Assembly: GCF_030732845.1 (NCBI RefSeq)
Contig: NZ_JASHKA010000009.1
Coordinates: 62,001-126,000, forward strand
Reading direction: 5' to 3'
Source of the DNA: Roseibium sp. MMSF_3544
Lineage (GTDB): Bacteria > Pseudomonadota > Alphaproteobacteria > Rhizobiales > Stappiaceae
Length of the DNA: 64,000 bases
Numbering within the stretch: the stretch's first letter is position 1; each line of letters starts with the position of its first letter. The notes under the pieces are model-generated. The model ran no database searches and was not told the DNA's origin. It saw only the letters and a program-made list of their open reading frames with translations. Made by a program: the position numbers and the translations under genes. Shown in pieces: positions 35,895 through 45,187 of the stretch.

Positions 35895-36109
35895 GAAATT
35901 TCCTTTCGACCCTCGTCCGATTCGAAATCCGTTTGTTCGAAATCGCCAGTTTTTCCCAGGGTACGGACCCTAGTGTTACTGCGCCTTGTAGACTTCAAAT
36001 TCGTCCAAGGTAAAGGCCCTGCTTCACGCCGGACCCATTTTGCGCCTATATCTTGGGTGTAAGACGAATTTTCCTGTGCGGCCCCAGCCACCCATATGGA
36101 GAACCTGCA

Positions 36110-37159
36110 TTGAGTCTGAGCGACCTCGACAAAAGATCCCGGGAGATTTTTCGCTCGATTGTCGAGACCTATCTGGAGACCGGGGAACCGGTCGGTTCCC
36201 GGAATGTCTCCCGCAACCTGTCCATGTCCCTGTCACCGGCCTCGGTTCGCAACGTGATGTCGGACCTGGAACATCTCGGCCTGCTACATTCGCCGCATAC
36301 GAGCGCGGGGCGCTTGCCAACGGAAATCGGCTTGCGCTTCTTTGTCGATGCATTGCTGGAAGTCGGCGATCTGACCGAAGCGGAACGCAGCCAGATCGAT
36401 GTTCAGGTGAGGGCGTCCACCGAGGCCAATTCGACCGAGCAAGTGCTGACCGAAGCGAGCCAGATGCTCTCGGGCCTGTCGATGGGTGCCGGTGTCGTGT
36501 TGACGCACAAATCCGACATGCGGCTGAAACACATCGAATTCGTGCGTATCGAACCTCAAAAGGCGCTCGTTATTCTGGTCAGCGAAGACGGTTCGGTCGA
36601 AAACAGGGTGGTCGATCTGCCGGCCAACCTGCCGTCTTCCGCACTGGTCGAGGCAACAAATTATCTCAACGCCCAGATCCAGGGACGGACGATCCCGGAA
36701 ATCCGAACGGAACTGGAGCGGGTGCGCGATGCCGATCAGGCCGAACTCGACCAGTTGAGCCAGAAGGTCATCAGTGCGGGTCTTGCCGTTTGGGGCGGTG
36801 ACAACAGCGGCGATCCGGGCACGCTGATTGTCCGCGGCCGGTCCAACCTGCTGACCGATCTTGACGCCGTCGAAGACCTGGAACGGATCCGGCTTCTGTT
36901 TGACGATCTTGAAAACAAGAAAGACCTCATTCACCTGCTCGGCCTTGCCGAAAAGGGTGATGGTGTCCGCATCTTCATCGGCTCGGAAAACAATCTGTTT
37001 TCCCTGTCAGGCTCGTCCCTCGTGGTCTCACCCTACCGCGACAGCAACCAGCGCATCGTCGGCGTGCTCGGCGTGATCGGTCCGACCCGCCTGAATTACG
37101 CGCGTGTGATCCCGATGGTGGATTATACGGCCCGGCTGGTCAGCAAGATCCTCGGGTGA
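36110..37159 (+). CDS. hrcA: Heat-inducible transcription repressor HrcA
   Basis: The 349-residue product has the HrcA N-terminal winged helix ([20 protein letters not shown], then [20 protein letters not shown] and [20 protein letters not shown]) and the C-terminal regulatory domain ending [20 protein letters not shown]. HrcA represses groESL through CIRCE operators. I prefer the TTG at 36110 because GGAG lies 8 bases upstream and the family similarity starts here; the frame is open to 36053. grpE normally follows hrcA in this order; here moeB follows instead. Confidence 0.94.
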   Translation: MSLSDLDKRSREIFRSIVETYLETGEPVGSRNVSRNLSMSLSPASVRNVMSDLEHLGLLHSPHTSAGRLPTEIGLRFFVDALLEVGDLTEAERSQIDVQVRASTEANSTEQVLTEASQMLSGLSMGAGVVLTHKSDMRLKHIEFVRIEPQKALVILVSEDGSVENRVVDLPANLPSSALVEATNYLNAQIQGRTIPEIRTELERVRDADQAELDQLSQKVISAGLAVWGGDNSGDPGTLIVRGRSNLLTDLDAVEDLERIRLLFDDLENKKDLIHLLGLAEKGDGVRIFIGSENNLFSLSGSSLVVSPYRDSNQRIVGVLGVIGPTRLNYARVIPMVDYTARLVSKILG

Positions 37160-37227
37160 AGCCATGTCTTTTATTCCAGACGCAAGGCCGATGTGGCTGA
37201 ATTACAATCGCTGACGCAGGACTATTC

Positions 37228-38031
37228 ATGCTTTCCGCTGCCGAACTTGAACGTTATGCCCGCCACATCGTGATGCAGGAAATCGGCGGCCCCGGCCAGC
37301 AGAAGCTGAAGAATGCCCGTGTTTTGGTGATCGGCGCCGGCGGCCTTGGGGCGCCTGTCCTGCAATATCTCGCTGCAGCCGGTATCGGCACGCTCGGGAT
37401 CGTCGATGATGACACGGTGTCGCTTTCGAACCTGCAGCGACAGGTCATTCACGACACCGACCGGCTCGGCGAACCCAAGGTCGCCAGCGCCGCGGAGGCC
37501 ATCGCGCGGCTCAATCCGAACGTCAAAGTCGAACCCCATCCAACGCGCCTTGCCGGGCACAACGCGCTTGCGCTTGTTTCCAACTACGATCTTGTTGTCG
37601 ACGGATCGGACAATTTCGACACGAGATATCTGGTCTCTGACGCCTGTTTTTTTGCCGAAAAGCCACTTGTCACCGCCGCTGTTGGACAATTCGATGGCTC
37701 GATTACAACCCTCAGGCCGTTTGAAACCGGCAAGGACGGCACTCTCAATCCGACCTACCGCTGCCTGTTTCCCAAGAAACCGCGCGACGGATTGTTGCCG
37801 ACCTGCGCGGAAGCAGGCGTTCTGGGAGCCCTGACCGGCATTGTCGGGGCCATGCAGGCCATGGAGGTGATCAAGGAGATCACCGGAACCGGCGAGGGAC
37901 TGGTCGGCAGAATGATCATGTTCGACGCCCGCAGCTTCCGGATGGAAACGATCCGTTACAAGCGATCGCCCAGGAACCCGCTAAACGGAGAGACCCCGAA
38001 AAGCTGGGCGGAGCTTCTGGAGGAAGCGTAA
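37228..38031 (+). CDS. moeB: MoeB/ThiF/HesA-type adenylyltransferase
   Basis: The 267-residue product is a ubiquitin-activating-E1-like enzyme. It has the nucleotide site VIGAGGLGAPVLQYLAAAGI, the DDDTVSLSNLQRQ loop, and DGSDNFDTRYLVSDAC. It likely adenylates the C terminus of MoaD (molybdopterin synthase small subunit) or ThiS. Of the two CxxC zinc pairs of E. coli MoeB, the first retains one cysteine (TYRCLFP) and the second is absent (KRSPRNPLNG), so zinc is probably not bound. No rhodanese domain is present. It sits between hrcA and an AhpD-like gene. Confidence 0.9.
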   Translation: MLSAAELERYARHIVMQEIGGPGQQKLKNARVLVIGAGGLGAPVLQYLAAAGIGTLGIVDDDTVSLSNLQRQVIHDTDRLGEPKVASAAEAIARLNPNVKVEPHPTRLAGHNALALVSNYDLVVDGSDNFDTRYLVSDACFFAEKPLVTAAVGQFDGSITTLRPFETGKDGTLNPTYRCLFPKKPRDGLLPTCAEAGVLGALTGIVGAMQAMEVIKEITGTGEGLVGRMIMFDARSFRMETIRYKRSPRNPLNGETPKSWAELLEEA

Positions 38032-38095
38032 GGACGGTGGAAATTCAGGAACCCGGGTCCCGCCGAACAATCCAACAAGATACGAGGAGCATGCC

Positions 38096-38503
38096 ATGGC
38101 GACCGCGAAACTGATGTCAAATGCCGAGGCTGAAGCGATCCCTGAGGTCAAGGCGGTCTTTGACGATATCCGGGAAACGCGCGGTTCGGACTTCATCAAC
38201 AATATCTGGCGCGCGCTCGCAAACGATCCGCAGGGACTGAAACGGACCTGGGACCAGGTCAAGGCGGTCATGGCGACGCCTGGTGCGCTCGACCCCAAGA
38301 CCCGGGAAATGATCTATATCGCCGTGTCATCGGCCAACAGCTGCGGTTACTGCGTCCATTCCCACACTGCGGCGGCTCGTGCCAAGGGCATGACGGACGA
38401 GGAACACGGCGAATTGCTCCAGATCATCGCGCTCGCCGCAATGACAAACACGCTCGTCACGTCTCTGCAGGTTCCGGTCGATCCGGAATTCGAAGTCAGC
38501 TAG
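38096..38503 (+). CDS. Carboxymuconolactone decarboxylase/AhpD-like protein
   Basis: The 135-residue product is a CMD-family protein with the AhpD-type redox motif CGYCVHSH (CxxCxxxH) in a helix that continues AAARAKGMT. The conserved Glu in REMIYIAVS sits upstream of it. Such proteins form alpha-helical trimers or hexamers with peroxidase or disulfide activity; the exact substrate is unknown. GAGGAG lies 7 bases upstream of the start. It forms an apparent unit with moeB (64 bp gap). Confidence 0.9.
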   Translation: MATAKLMSNAEAEAIPEVKAVFDDIRETRGSDFINNIWRALANDPQGLKRTWDQVKAVMATPGALDPKTREMIYIAVSSANSCGYCVHSHTAAARAKGMTDEEHGELLQIIALAAMTNTLVTSLQVPVDPEFEVS

Positions 38504-38537
38504 AGCTTTGAACATTCCTGAGCGGCAAATTTCCAAC

Positions 38538-38576
38538 AAAAAACCCGCGCCGATCAGTCGATCAGAGCGGGTTTTT
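38538..38576. terminator. Bidirectional terminator between the AhpD-like gene and secB
   Basis: AAAAACCCGC (38538-38547) pairs with GCGGGTTTTT (38567-38576) around an 18-base loop containing CGATCAGTCGATCAG. Each strand ends in a T-run, and the two genes converge here. Confidence 0.85.
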
Positions 38577-38597
38577 CCAAAGGAACGCCGGATGACG

Positions 38598-39101
38598 TCA
38601 GTTCGGTTGCGGCTGCTCACCTTCCGGCTGAGCGGCGGCCTGCTGCGCCATGTTCTGGCGGTAGAGCTGCGCGAAGTCGATCGGATCGAGCATGAGCGGC
38701 GGGAAGCCGCCGTTGCGGGTCGCTTCGGACAGAATGTTGCGTGCGAAGGGGAAGATCATGCGCGGGCATTCGATCATCACAAACGGATGCATGTGCTCTT
38801 TCGGCACGCCGGTGATCTTGAAGAGACCGGCATAGACCAGCTCGACATTGAACATTACCAGGTCCGGACGTTCCGCCTTGGCGCTCAGCGTGAGGATAAC
38901 CTCGAACTGGTCGTCAGCCATCGCCTGCGCACCGACATTGACGTTGATGTCAAGTTTCGGCTGATCCCCCTGAGCGAGTGCCCGCGGTGCGTTCGGGTTT
39001 TCAAACGACAGGTCCTTGATGTACTGACCCAGGATATGCATGCCGGGTGCTGCAGCGCCTTCTGTCTGCGGCTGTGCGCCGCCGTCATTCGTATCGGTCA
39101 T
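38598..39101 (-). CDS. secB: Protein-export chaperone SecB
   Basis: The 167-residue product has SecB features: HILGQYIKDLSFENPNAPRA at 22-41, a beta-rich core (DINVNVGAQAMADDQFEVIL) and HPFVMIECPRMIFPFARNIL. It keeps preproteins unfolded and delivers them to SecA. SecB is often next to fxsA and timA in this order; here it stands next to the regB/regA pair. Confidence 0.97.
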   Translation of the reverse strand: MTDTNDGGAQPQTEGAAAPGMHILGQYIKDLSFENPNAPRALAQGDQPKLDINVNVGAQAMADDQFEVILTLSAKAERPDLVMFNVELVYAGLFKITGVPKEHMHPFVMIECPRMIFPFARNILSEATRNGGFPPLMLDPIDFAQLYRQNMAQQAAAQPEGEQPQPN

Positions 39102-39276
39102 CTTGTTTCATTCCGTTTCGCGGTGCTGATCTGAAATGAAGAGTTCTGAAATCCCTCCGGACGGCCGCCGGCCCGCGTGATCCGGACAACCCTGTTAGCG
39201 GCTGGCTAACATCTCAAAAGGGCGCGCACAAGGGCTATGGCCTTGTCAGCGGCGGGAATCCGATTCAAAAGGGGCC

Positions 39277-40623
39277 ATGACGGATCAACCCGCATCCAAC
39301 ATTACACTGCCGCACCGGCAGCTGAAACTCGACACACTGGTCAGACTGCGGTGGCTCGCAGTCGGCGGCCAGTCGGCGGCTCTGCTGGTTGTCTATGTTG
39401 GTCTCGGCTACTCCCTGCCCGCGGGCCCCGCATTCGCCATGGTGGCGCTTTCTGCCTGGCTCAACATCTTCCTCAAGGTCCGCTGGCCGTCCGCCATGCG
39501 GCTTTCGGAACGTGCTGCCGCAGTTCAGCTTGCCTACGATATCGTGCAAATGAGTGGTCTCCTGTTCCTGACCGGCGGGCTCGGAAATCCGTTTGCCTTT
39601 CTCCTGATGGCGCCTGTGATGGTGTCCGCGACCGGCCTGTCCGCGCGCTACACATTCATGCTCGGTGTCTTGGCAACGCTTTGCGCAAGTTTTCTGGCCG
39701 TTTTCCATTTCCCGCTGCCGTGGCCGGACAACGAGGATTTCGTGCTTCCGGTCATTTATTCGGCCGGCATCTGGATTGCACTTGTTCTGACGCTCGGGTT
39801 CATGGCGGTTTATGCGTTCCGGGTTGCTGAAGAAGCCCGGCAGCTTGCCGACGCCCTTGCCGCAACAGAGCTGGTGCTTGCACGGGAGCAGCACCTCAAT
39901 GCGCTTGATGGGTTGGCGACGGCTGCCGCCCACGAACTCGGCACGCCGCTTGCGACCATTTACCTTGTCGCCAAGGAGCTGACCGACGAATTCGAAAGCG
40001 GCGACTTCAGAGGCGAGGACGTGGCGCTGATCCGCTCACAGGCCGAACGGTGCCGGGAAATCCTGAAGCAACTGGCAAGTCTTTCCAGCGAAGAAGACCA
40101 GACCTATCAGCGCATGCCGGTGTCGCAGCTTCTGGAAGATGTTATCGATCCGCACCGGGGCACAGGCGTCGCAATCCATTCGACCCATGACGGCGTGGGT
40201 CCGGAACCGGTCGGCACACGGAATGCCGCAATCCGTTACGGATTGGGAAACCTGGTTGAAAATGCAGTCGATTTTGCCAAGGCGCGGGTCGATGTCACGG
40301 CGAAGTGGGATGCCGAAACACTCTGGATTTCGATCCGGGATGACGGGCCGGGCTTTTCGGTCGATATCCTTGGAAAAATCGGCGATCCCTATGTGTCGGT
40401 CCGGGCCGGCAAATCTTCGCGGGGCAGTACGGGCGGTGGCCTGGGTCTGGGAATATTCATCGCCAAAACGCTTCTGGAGCGCACCGGCGCGAAACTTCAA
40501 CTTGAGAACAAAGCGCCCCCGGGCAGGGGCGCCCATATCCGCGTCAGCTGGCCGCGCGCGATGTTCGAAGGCGGTTCCAGAGTGGACGAAACGTCATTTT
40601 CGCCCCATAACGGCAATAAATAG
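39277..40623 (+). CDS. regB: Redox-sensing histidine kinase RegB/PrrB/ActS
   Basis: The 448-residue product has six membrane helices (about 30-185) with the quinone-binding signature TGGLGNPF. The DHp domain has AAAHELGTPLATIYLV (phospho-His about residue 222). The redox-sensing cysteine lies in QAERCREILKQ, matching RegB Cys265. The catalytic domain has N-box NLVENAVDFA, DDGPGFS and GGGLGLGIFIAKTL. It controls photosynthesis, respiration, nitrogen and carbon fixation genes in related bacteria in response to redox state. regA follows at 76 bp; no senC/prrC gene lies between. Confidence 0.96.
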   Translation: MTDQPASNITLPHRQLKLDTLVRLRWLAVGGQSAALLVVYVGLGYSLPAGPAFAMVALSAWLNIFLKVRWPSAMRLSERAAAVQLAYDIVQMSGLLFLTGGLGNPFAFLLMAPVMVSATGLSARYTFMLGVLATLCASFLAVFHFPLPWPDNEDFVLPVIYSAGIWIALVLTLGFMAVYAFRVAEEARQLADALAATELVLAREQHLNALDGLATAAAHELGTPLATIYLVAKELTDEFESGDFRGEDVALIRSQAERCREILKQLASLSSEEDQTYQRMPVSQLLEDVIDPHRGTGVAIHSTHDGVGPEPVGTRNAAIRYGLGNLVENAVDFAKARVDVTAKWDAETLWISIRDDGPGFSVDILGKIGDPYVSVRAGKSSRGSTGGGLGLGIFIAKTLLERTGAKLQLENKAPPGRGAHIRVSWPRAMFEGGSRVDETSFSPHNGNK

Positions 40624-40699
40624 GCTTTCTTTGGCAGGTTCGTTGGCAAAAAACTCATCCGGCCTGCACAAGAAGACGTAAAAATAACGGTAACGAGCC

Positions 40700-41257
40700 A
40701 TGACGGACCAAATGAGTACTTTGAACGGATCCGGAGACACAAGCCTCCTGATCGTTGACGATGACAAGCCGTTCCAGCAACGGCTGGCGCGCGCGATGGA
40801 AAAGCGCGGTTTTACCACCGAGACAGCGGACGGTGTTCAAGATGCCTCTGCCAAGATCTCGCGCGGTGCACCTGCTTATGCGATCGTCGACATGCGGTTG
40901 GAGGACGGCAACGGTCTTGATGTCATCGAACAGATCCGCCAGAAACGCCCGGACGCGCGCGCCATCGTTCTGACCGGCTACGGCAATATCGCAACAGCCG
41001 TGACTGCCGTGAAACTTGGCGCGATTGATTACCTTGCCAAACCGGCTGACCCGGACGACATTGTCGCCGCCCTGGCCCGCAAGCCGGAAGACAAGGCTCA
41101 GCCGCCTGAAAATCCAATGTCTGCAGACCGTGTCCGTTGGGAACACATCCAACGCGTTTACGAACTGTGCGACCGCAATGTTTCTGAAACAGCACGTCGC
41201 TTGAACATGCACCGGCGGACGCTGCAGCGGATCCTTGCCAAGCGCGCGCCGCGCTGA
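40700..41257 (+). CDS. regA: Redox response regulator RegA/PrrA/ActR
   Basis: The 185-residue product has a receiver domain (LLIVDDDKPF, phospho-Asp in AIVDMRLEDGNGL, Lys in LAKPADP). A proline-containing linker and a Fis-type DNA-binding helix-turn-helix (ARRLNMHRRTLQRILAKRAP) follow. The HTH is almost identical to the RegA family consensus as I know it. It is the partner of regB just upstream. Confidence 0.97.
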   Translation: MTDQMSTLNGSGDTSLLIVDDDKPFQQRLARAMEKRGFTTETADGVQDASAKISRGAPAYAIVDMRLEDGNGLDVIEQIRQKRPDARAIVLTGYGNIATAVTAVKLGAIDYLAKPADPDDIVAALARKPEDKAQPPENPMSADRVRWEHIQRVYELCDRNVSETARRLNMHRRTLQRILAKRAPR

Positions 41258-41403
41258 CGGCGCGCTGGATAACGGCCTCATGCGGGGTTGCCCTTTCAAC
41301 GCCACTTTGCCTAAGTAGATCTTATTGGTGGTTCTCAAGGCTTCGCACCCAAGAACGGGATAATACTCGGTTCAGGTGACGAGCGCTCCGACGGAGATCG
41401 TAC

Positions 41404-43227
41404 ATGCGGCTTGCTGCTGCTCGAAACACGCATACGCCTGCCTTCAAATCCGGCCTTCTTGCCGCCTGTAGCGCCGTTTTCCTGACGTACGGCCCCGCTG
41501 CGCTTGCGCAATCGGTTCCGGAAACCGTCCGCATTAATGTGCAGCCGGCGGAACCCGGTATTCGATCCATAACCGTCGACAAGAAATACCGCCCGATCAT
41601 CAGCCGCGATGAAAACGGCGTCGTGATCGATACGATGGGCAGCGACAACACATTGCCGCCGTGCGATGTCAAATTAGAAGTGACTCTCGAAAACAGCCGA
41701 ATTCTGCACCGTGATGCCAATCTGTGCAGCGGCAGCACCCTTGTCGTGGACGTCACGAGCGACGGCAAACCCGGCGCTGCGGCACGTATTGTCGGCACAT
41801 CTTCAGGAGTATCCACAGGCGCTGTCACCAGCGCACCGGCCGAGACCGGCCAAACCCAGACGGCGGCAACGACCGAGCAAAGTCCTGTCCAGGAGGAGCA
41901 GCCTTCTATTGTCGAGGTCACCCCGCCGGCAGATTCAGACGGTCTTGAGCCGCTTGAAGAAGTCGAAACAGCGATTTCGACGCCCGGAACCGATGACACC
42001 GGCACTCCCGACAATTTCGAGAACCTCGTCCGGGACAGCCTGTCGGGTGGCGCCGGCAACGCGCAGGCCATCCTGGTTTCGCCGACAGAAAATCGTGAAT
42101 GGGTGTCAGAACCCGGAAGCCAGCCCGGCGCACCGTCCGTGTTGCAACATATCGTGCCGCAGACCAATGACCGCGATTTCCGGGCCGATTGCACGACCCA
42201 GGCGGGTTTTGCGAAAATCACGTTCCAGCAAGCACCCGCCGGGTTGCAGGAAGGCATGCCTCAGGCGATCCGCGTGACGGCTGGCGGATTTTCGACAACC
42301 TACAACGCGTTTGGATCGTCCAACGCAAATGATGCCGGCGTTTCCCTGCCCGAAGTCAATATCGAGATGACCGACCCGCTCTGGGAGGCAATGATCCGCG
42401 AGGCAGAACTCTCCGTGTCGGTTGAAGGCCTTCCTGCTTATCCGGTTTCGCTAAAGGGCAGTGCCAGTCCGGTGCGCCTCTTCGTGGCCACCTGTGCGTT
42501 GCCGCAACAGATTGTCGGCGATGACGCCTTTGGTGTTCCGGGCCAGGATCCCAGTTCGGATCTCTCGTGTAACGAACTTGGCCGTGTGCGGTCCGTCGAA
42601 GCCGTTCGTCCAGGCCAGATCATCTTCAGAAACGCCAGCCAACAGCCTGTCGAGGTCAACTGGGTCGACTACCGCGGGGGAGAACGTCCCTATGCGCGCC
42701 TTGAACCGGGGCAGGTTCTGGACCAGCAGACGTTCCTTTCCCACGCGTGGACTGTTCGCGGCGCCACTGGCGAATGTCGCGGTATCTACGTGACTCAGTC
42801 GCCCTACCGGGAAATCACGATTAGCGGGCCGTCGACGTTCGGCAACAACACCGGTGGCGGCTTCGGCGCAGACCTGAACGGACAAGGCGGATTTCAGAAC
42901 GACCAGTTCAACACGGGCATTCCGAATGGTCCGGTTCCGCCGGGAAGCGTCGGCGGTACCAACCAGCCGAATTTTCAGCAGCAGGCCGCCCGAACCAACG
43001 TCGCCGACTACCTGTGCACCGCCGGTATTGATCTGAATGTCGTCTTCTCGACGGACGGGCAACTCGCGACCGTTGCGGAAATGGGCTATGGCGCCGTGAC
43101 ACTGCAGCGGCTGGGTGGCGCAAACACATTCCATTTCGAGGCCCAGGGGCACGTGCTGAAGGGCCAACTGGAAAACGCGACCTGGTCACGTCCCGGATTA
43201 CGGGATGTCTTCTGCGCACGCAGGTAA
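41404..43227 (+). CDS. Large secreted protein with VHL-beta-like and MliC-like segments
   Basis: The 607-residue product starts with a signal peptide (cleavage near AALAQS at 36). The layout is: an N-terminal domain (about 37-120), a Thr/Ala/Glu/Pro-rich linker (about 125-235), a beta-rich domain with two cysteines (about 255-372), a VHL-beta-like domain (about 397-472), a Gly/Asn-rich linker (about 473-525) and a C-terminal MliC/lysozyme-inhibitor-like domain (about 530-607, YLCTAG ... DVFCAR). The VHL-like part reads GQIIFRNASQQPVEVNWVDY, then ERPYARLEPG and SHAWTVR, matching VHL in order and spacing. Trp420, Tyr430, His447 and Trp449 align with VHL Trp88, Tyr98, His115 and Trp117. It stands alone; the function is unknown. 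The domain calls come from pattern recognition, not a search. Confidence 0.78.
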   Translation: MRLAAARNTHTPAFKSGLLAACSAVFLTYGPAALAQSVPETVRINVQPAEPGIRSITVDKKYRPIISRDENGVVIDTMGSDNTLPPCDVKLEVTLENSRILHRDANLCSGSTLVVDVTSDGKPGAAARIVGTSSGVSTGAVTSAPAETGQTQTAATTEQSPVQEEQPSIVEVTPPADSDGLEPLEEVETAISTPGTDDTGTPDNFENLVRDSLSGGAGNAQAILVSPTENREWVSEPGSQPGAPSVLQHIVPQTNDRDFRADCTTQAGFAKITFQQAPAGLQEGMPQAIRVTAGGFSTTYNAFGSSNANDAGVSLPEVNIEMTDPLWEAMIREAELSVSVEGLPAYPVSLKGSASPVRLFVATCALPQQIVGDDAFGVPGQDPSSDLSCNELGRVRSVEAVRPGQIIFRNASQQPVEVNWVDYRGGERPYARLEPGQVLDQQTFLSHAWTVRGATGECRGIYVTQSPYREITISGPSTFGNNTGGGFGADLNGQGGFQNDQFNTGIPNGPVPPGSVGGTNQPNFQQQAARTNVADYLCTAGIDLNVVFSTDGQLATVAEMGYGAVTLQRLGGANTFHFEAQGHVLKGQLENATWSRPGLRDVFCARR

Positions 43228-43401
43228 AAGTTGCAGACATAAAGCGTAGTATTTGAAAGTACTTAGGCAGATTTTACGAGCACCGCTTGCCTAGGTGTGC
43301 AAACACTTGAAATTCGTCTTCTCGCGCGTGATTTCTTAAGCCTTTGGTCAGCAATTTCGGGACTTCATTCTCGCACTGCAATACGAGAGGAATCACCCGA
43401 C

Positions 43402-45090
43402 ATGTCCTTCGCTCGCTGGCCCATCACCTGGAAGATCAGTCTCCCGATCGCGACGATCCTCGTTTTCACCGTGGCGATCTGCACGATCAGCCTGAACAGC
43501 CTCTATTCAGCGATGTTCGATGAACGGATGCGGAAAATCGAGGACATTTCCAACGGCGGCGTTGCGATTGCGGCTCACTTTCACCAGCTTGAGCAAGATG
43601 GCGAGATGAGCCTTGAAGAAGCCCAGGCTGCCGCCAAGGCCGCGATTGGGGCGATCCGCTTTGAAGGCGACAACTATCTCTTCGTCTATGACTATACCGG
43701 CATGAACCTGGTTCATCCGAAGACGACGCTCGTCGGCACAAACATGATGGATTTTACCGACAAGACGGGTGTCCGTCTGGTCGAGGAGCTGATCAATGTC
43801 GCCAAGGCAGGCGGCGGGTCGATGCTTTACTTCTGGCCACGCGCGAACAGCGAGATAGCAATCGAGAAATACGGTTGGGGCGCGGGCTTTGAAGACTGGA
43901 ACTGGATGATCGGAACCGGTGTTTATGTCGATGACCTCGAAGCGGCCTATTGGAGCGCTGCCACGACCATCATCGCGCTCGCTGTTTTCGGTGCCGGGAT
44001 TGCGATCATGATCGCGATTATTGCAGTCCGCCAGACGGTTCGTCCATTGCGCGCACTCACGGCCAACATGAGCACGCTGGCGGAGGGCAATACAAACATC
44101 TCAATTGAAGGCGCAAACCGCGGCGATGAAATCGGCCAGATGGCGTCCGCGATGGAGGTCTTCGTGCACAACGAAACCGAACGGCGTGCGCTGGAGGACC
44201 AGCAGAACGCTGCGCAGGAAGACGCTGCCCGGAAGGGATCGGAGATCCAGCAGCTCAGCGGCGAGTTCGATCGCCAGATCATGGACATGCTGAACATCAT
44301 CGACAGCTCGGTCCAGAACCTGCAGACAGCTTCCGCCGATATGACCGGAGTAGCCACACAGACGACCGAACAGAGCGGACTGGTCTCAAATGCATCGTCG
44401 CAGGCCGCCCACAACGTCGAAACGGTTGCGGCCGCGGCTGAAGAGTTGTCCGCATCGGTCAACGAAATCCGCAGGCAGGTTCAGTCCTCCAGCGAGATTG
44501 CAGCCAAGGCCGCCGGAGAAGCGCAATCGACCAATCAGCGCATGAGCGGCTTGTCGGAATCGGCCAGCCGGATCGGGGAAGTCGTCACGCTGATCCAGGC
44601 AATTGCCGAACAGACGAACCTCCTTGCGCTCAACGCCACCATCGAAGCGGCGCGGGCAGGCGAGGCCGGCAAAGGATTTGCGGTCGTCGCGGCCGAAGTC
44701 AAGGAACTGGCCAACCAGACTTCCAAGGCAACGGAAGAGATTTCCAGCCAGATTTCGGCAATCCAGGAAGAAACAGGTCACGCGGCAAGCGCGATTTCAT
44801 CGGTCACCGAAATCATCAACAACATGAACGAGATTGCCTCCTCAATCTCCGCCTCTGTCGATGAACAGGGTGTTGCGACCCAGGAGATTGCCACCAATGC
44901 GACCGAGGCTTCCCGCAGCACAGTCGACGTGACCACCAATATCGAAAGCGTTGCGGCGGCAGCTGAAAACACGCGGGATACCGCCGAAAAGGTCGACACC
45001 TCGGCACAGGAACTGAAGGACAATGCTGCGCAGCTGCGCGGCCAGGTCGCAACGTTCCTCGACGAGGTCCGCCAACGGTCCGTCGCTTGA
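43402..45090 (+). CDS. Methyl-accepting chemotaxis protein with a single Cache sensor
   Basis: The 562-residue product has a first membrane helix ([20 protein letters not shown], about 12-31). A periplasmic single-Cache-type domain (about 50-185) has [20 protein letters not shown] and [21 protein letters not shown] second helix, a HAMP region and a classical signalling domain with [20 protein letters not shown] follow. Cache sensors of this type bind small organic acids, but the ligand is unknown. The ATG at 43402 has GAGAGGA 10 bases upstream; the frame is open to 43297. No che genes are nearby. No C-terminal CheR pentapeptide is visible. Confidence 0.95.
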   Translation: MSFARWPITWKISLPIATILVFTVAICTISLNSLYSAMFDERMRKIEDISNGGVAIAAHFHQLEQDGEMSLEEAQAAAKAAIGAIRFEGDNYLFVYDYTGMNLVHPKTTLVGTNMMDFTDKTGVRLVEELINVAKAGGGSMLYFWPRANSEIAIEKYGWGAGFEDWNWMIGTGVYVDDLEAAYWSAATTIIALAVFGAGIAIMIAIIAVRQTVRPLRALTANMSTLAEGNTNISIEGANRGDEIGQMASAMEVFVHNETERRALEDQQNAAQEDAARKGSEIQQLSGEFDRQIMDMLNIIDSSVQNLQTASADMTGVATQTTEQSGLVSNASSQAAHNVETVAAAAEELSASVNEIRRQVQSSSEIAAKAAGEAQSTNQRMSGLSESASRIGEVVTLIQAIAEQTNLLALNATIEAARAGEAGKGFAVVAAEVKELANQTSKATEEISSQISAIQEETGHAASAISSVTEIINNMNEIASSISASVDEQGVATQEIATNATEASRSTVDVTTNIESVAAAAENTRDTAEKVDTSAQELKDNAAQLRGQVATFLDEVRQRSVA

Positions 45091-45120
45091 TGCAGCCTTG
45101 AGATAGGTCGCAAACGCACC

Positions 45121-45167
45121 TTTCACCTCACCCCGGCCCTCTCCCCATGGGAGAGGGAGCCGCTACA
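45121..45167. repeat. Short GC-rich intergenic repeat (CTCACCCCGGCCCTCTCCCC type)
   Basis: The stretch contains the CCCTCTCCCCATGGGAGAGGG palindrome and lies between convergent genes (chemoreceptor and the Ada-like protein). It resembles a repeat widely seen in proteobacterial gaps. It may end transcription from both sides. Confidence 0.55.
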
Positions 45168-45187
45168 CTTCCCAAACTCCGGTCGTG

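Noticed and set aside
35895-36109. CIRCE operator between rph and hrcA
   Set aside because: No TTAGCACTC/GAGTGCTAA dyad is present in the gap.
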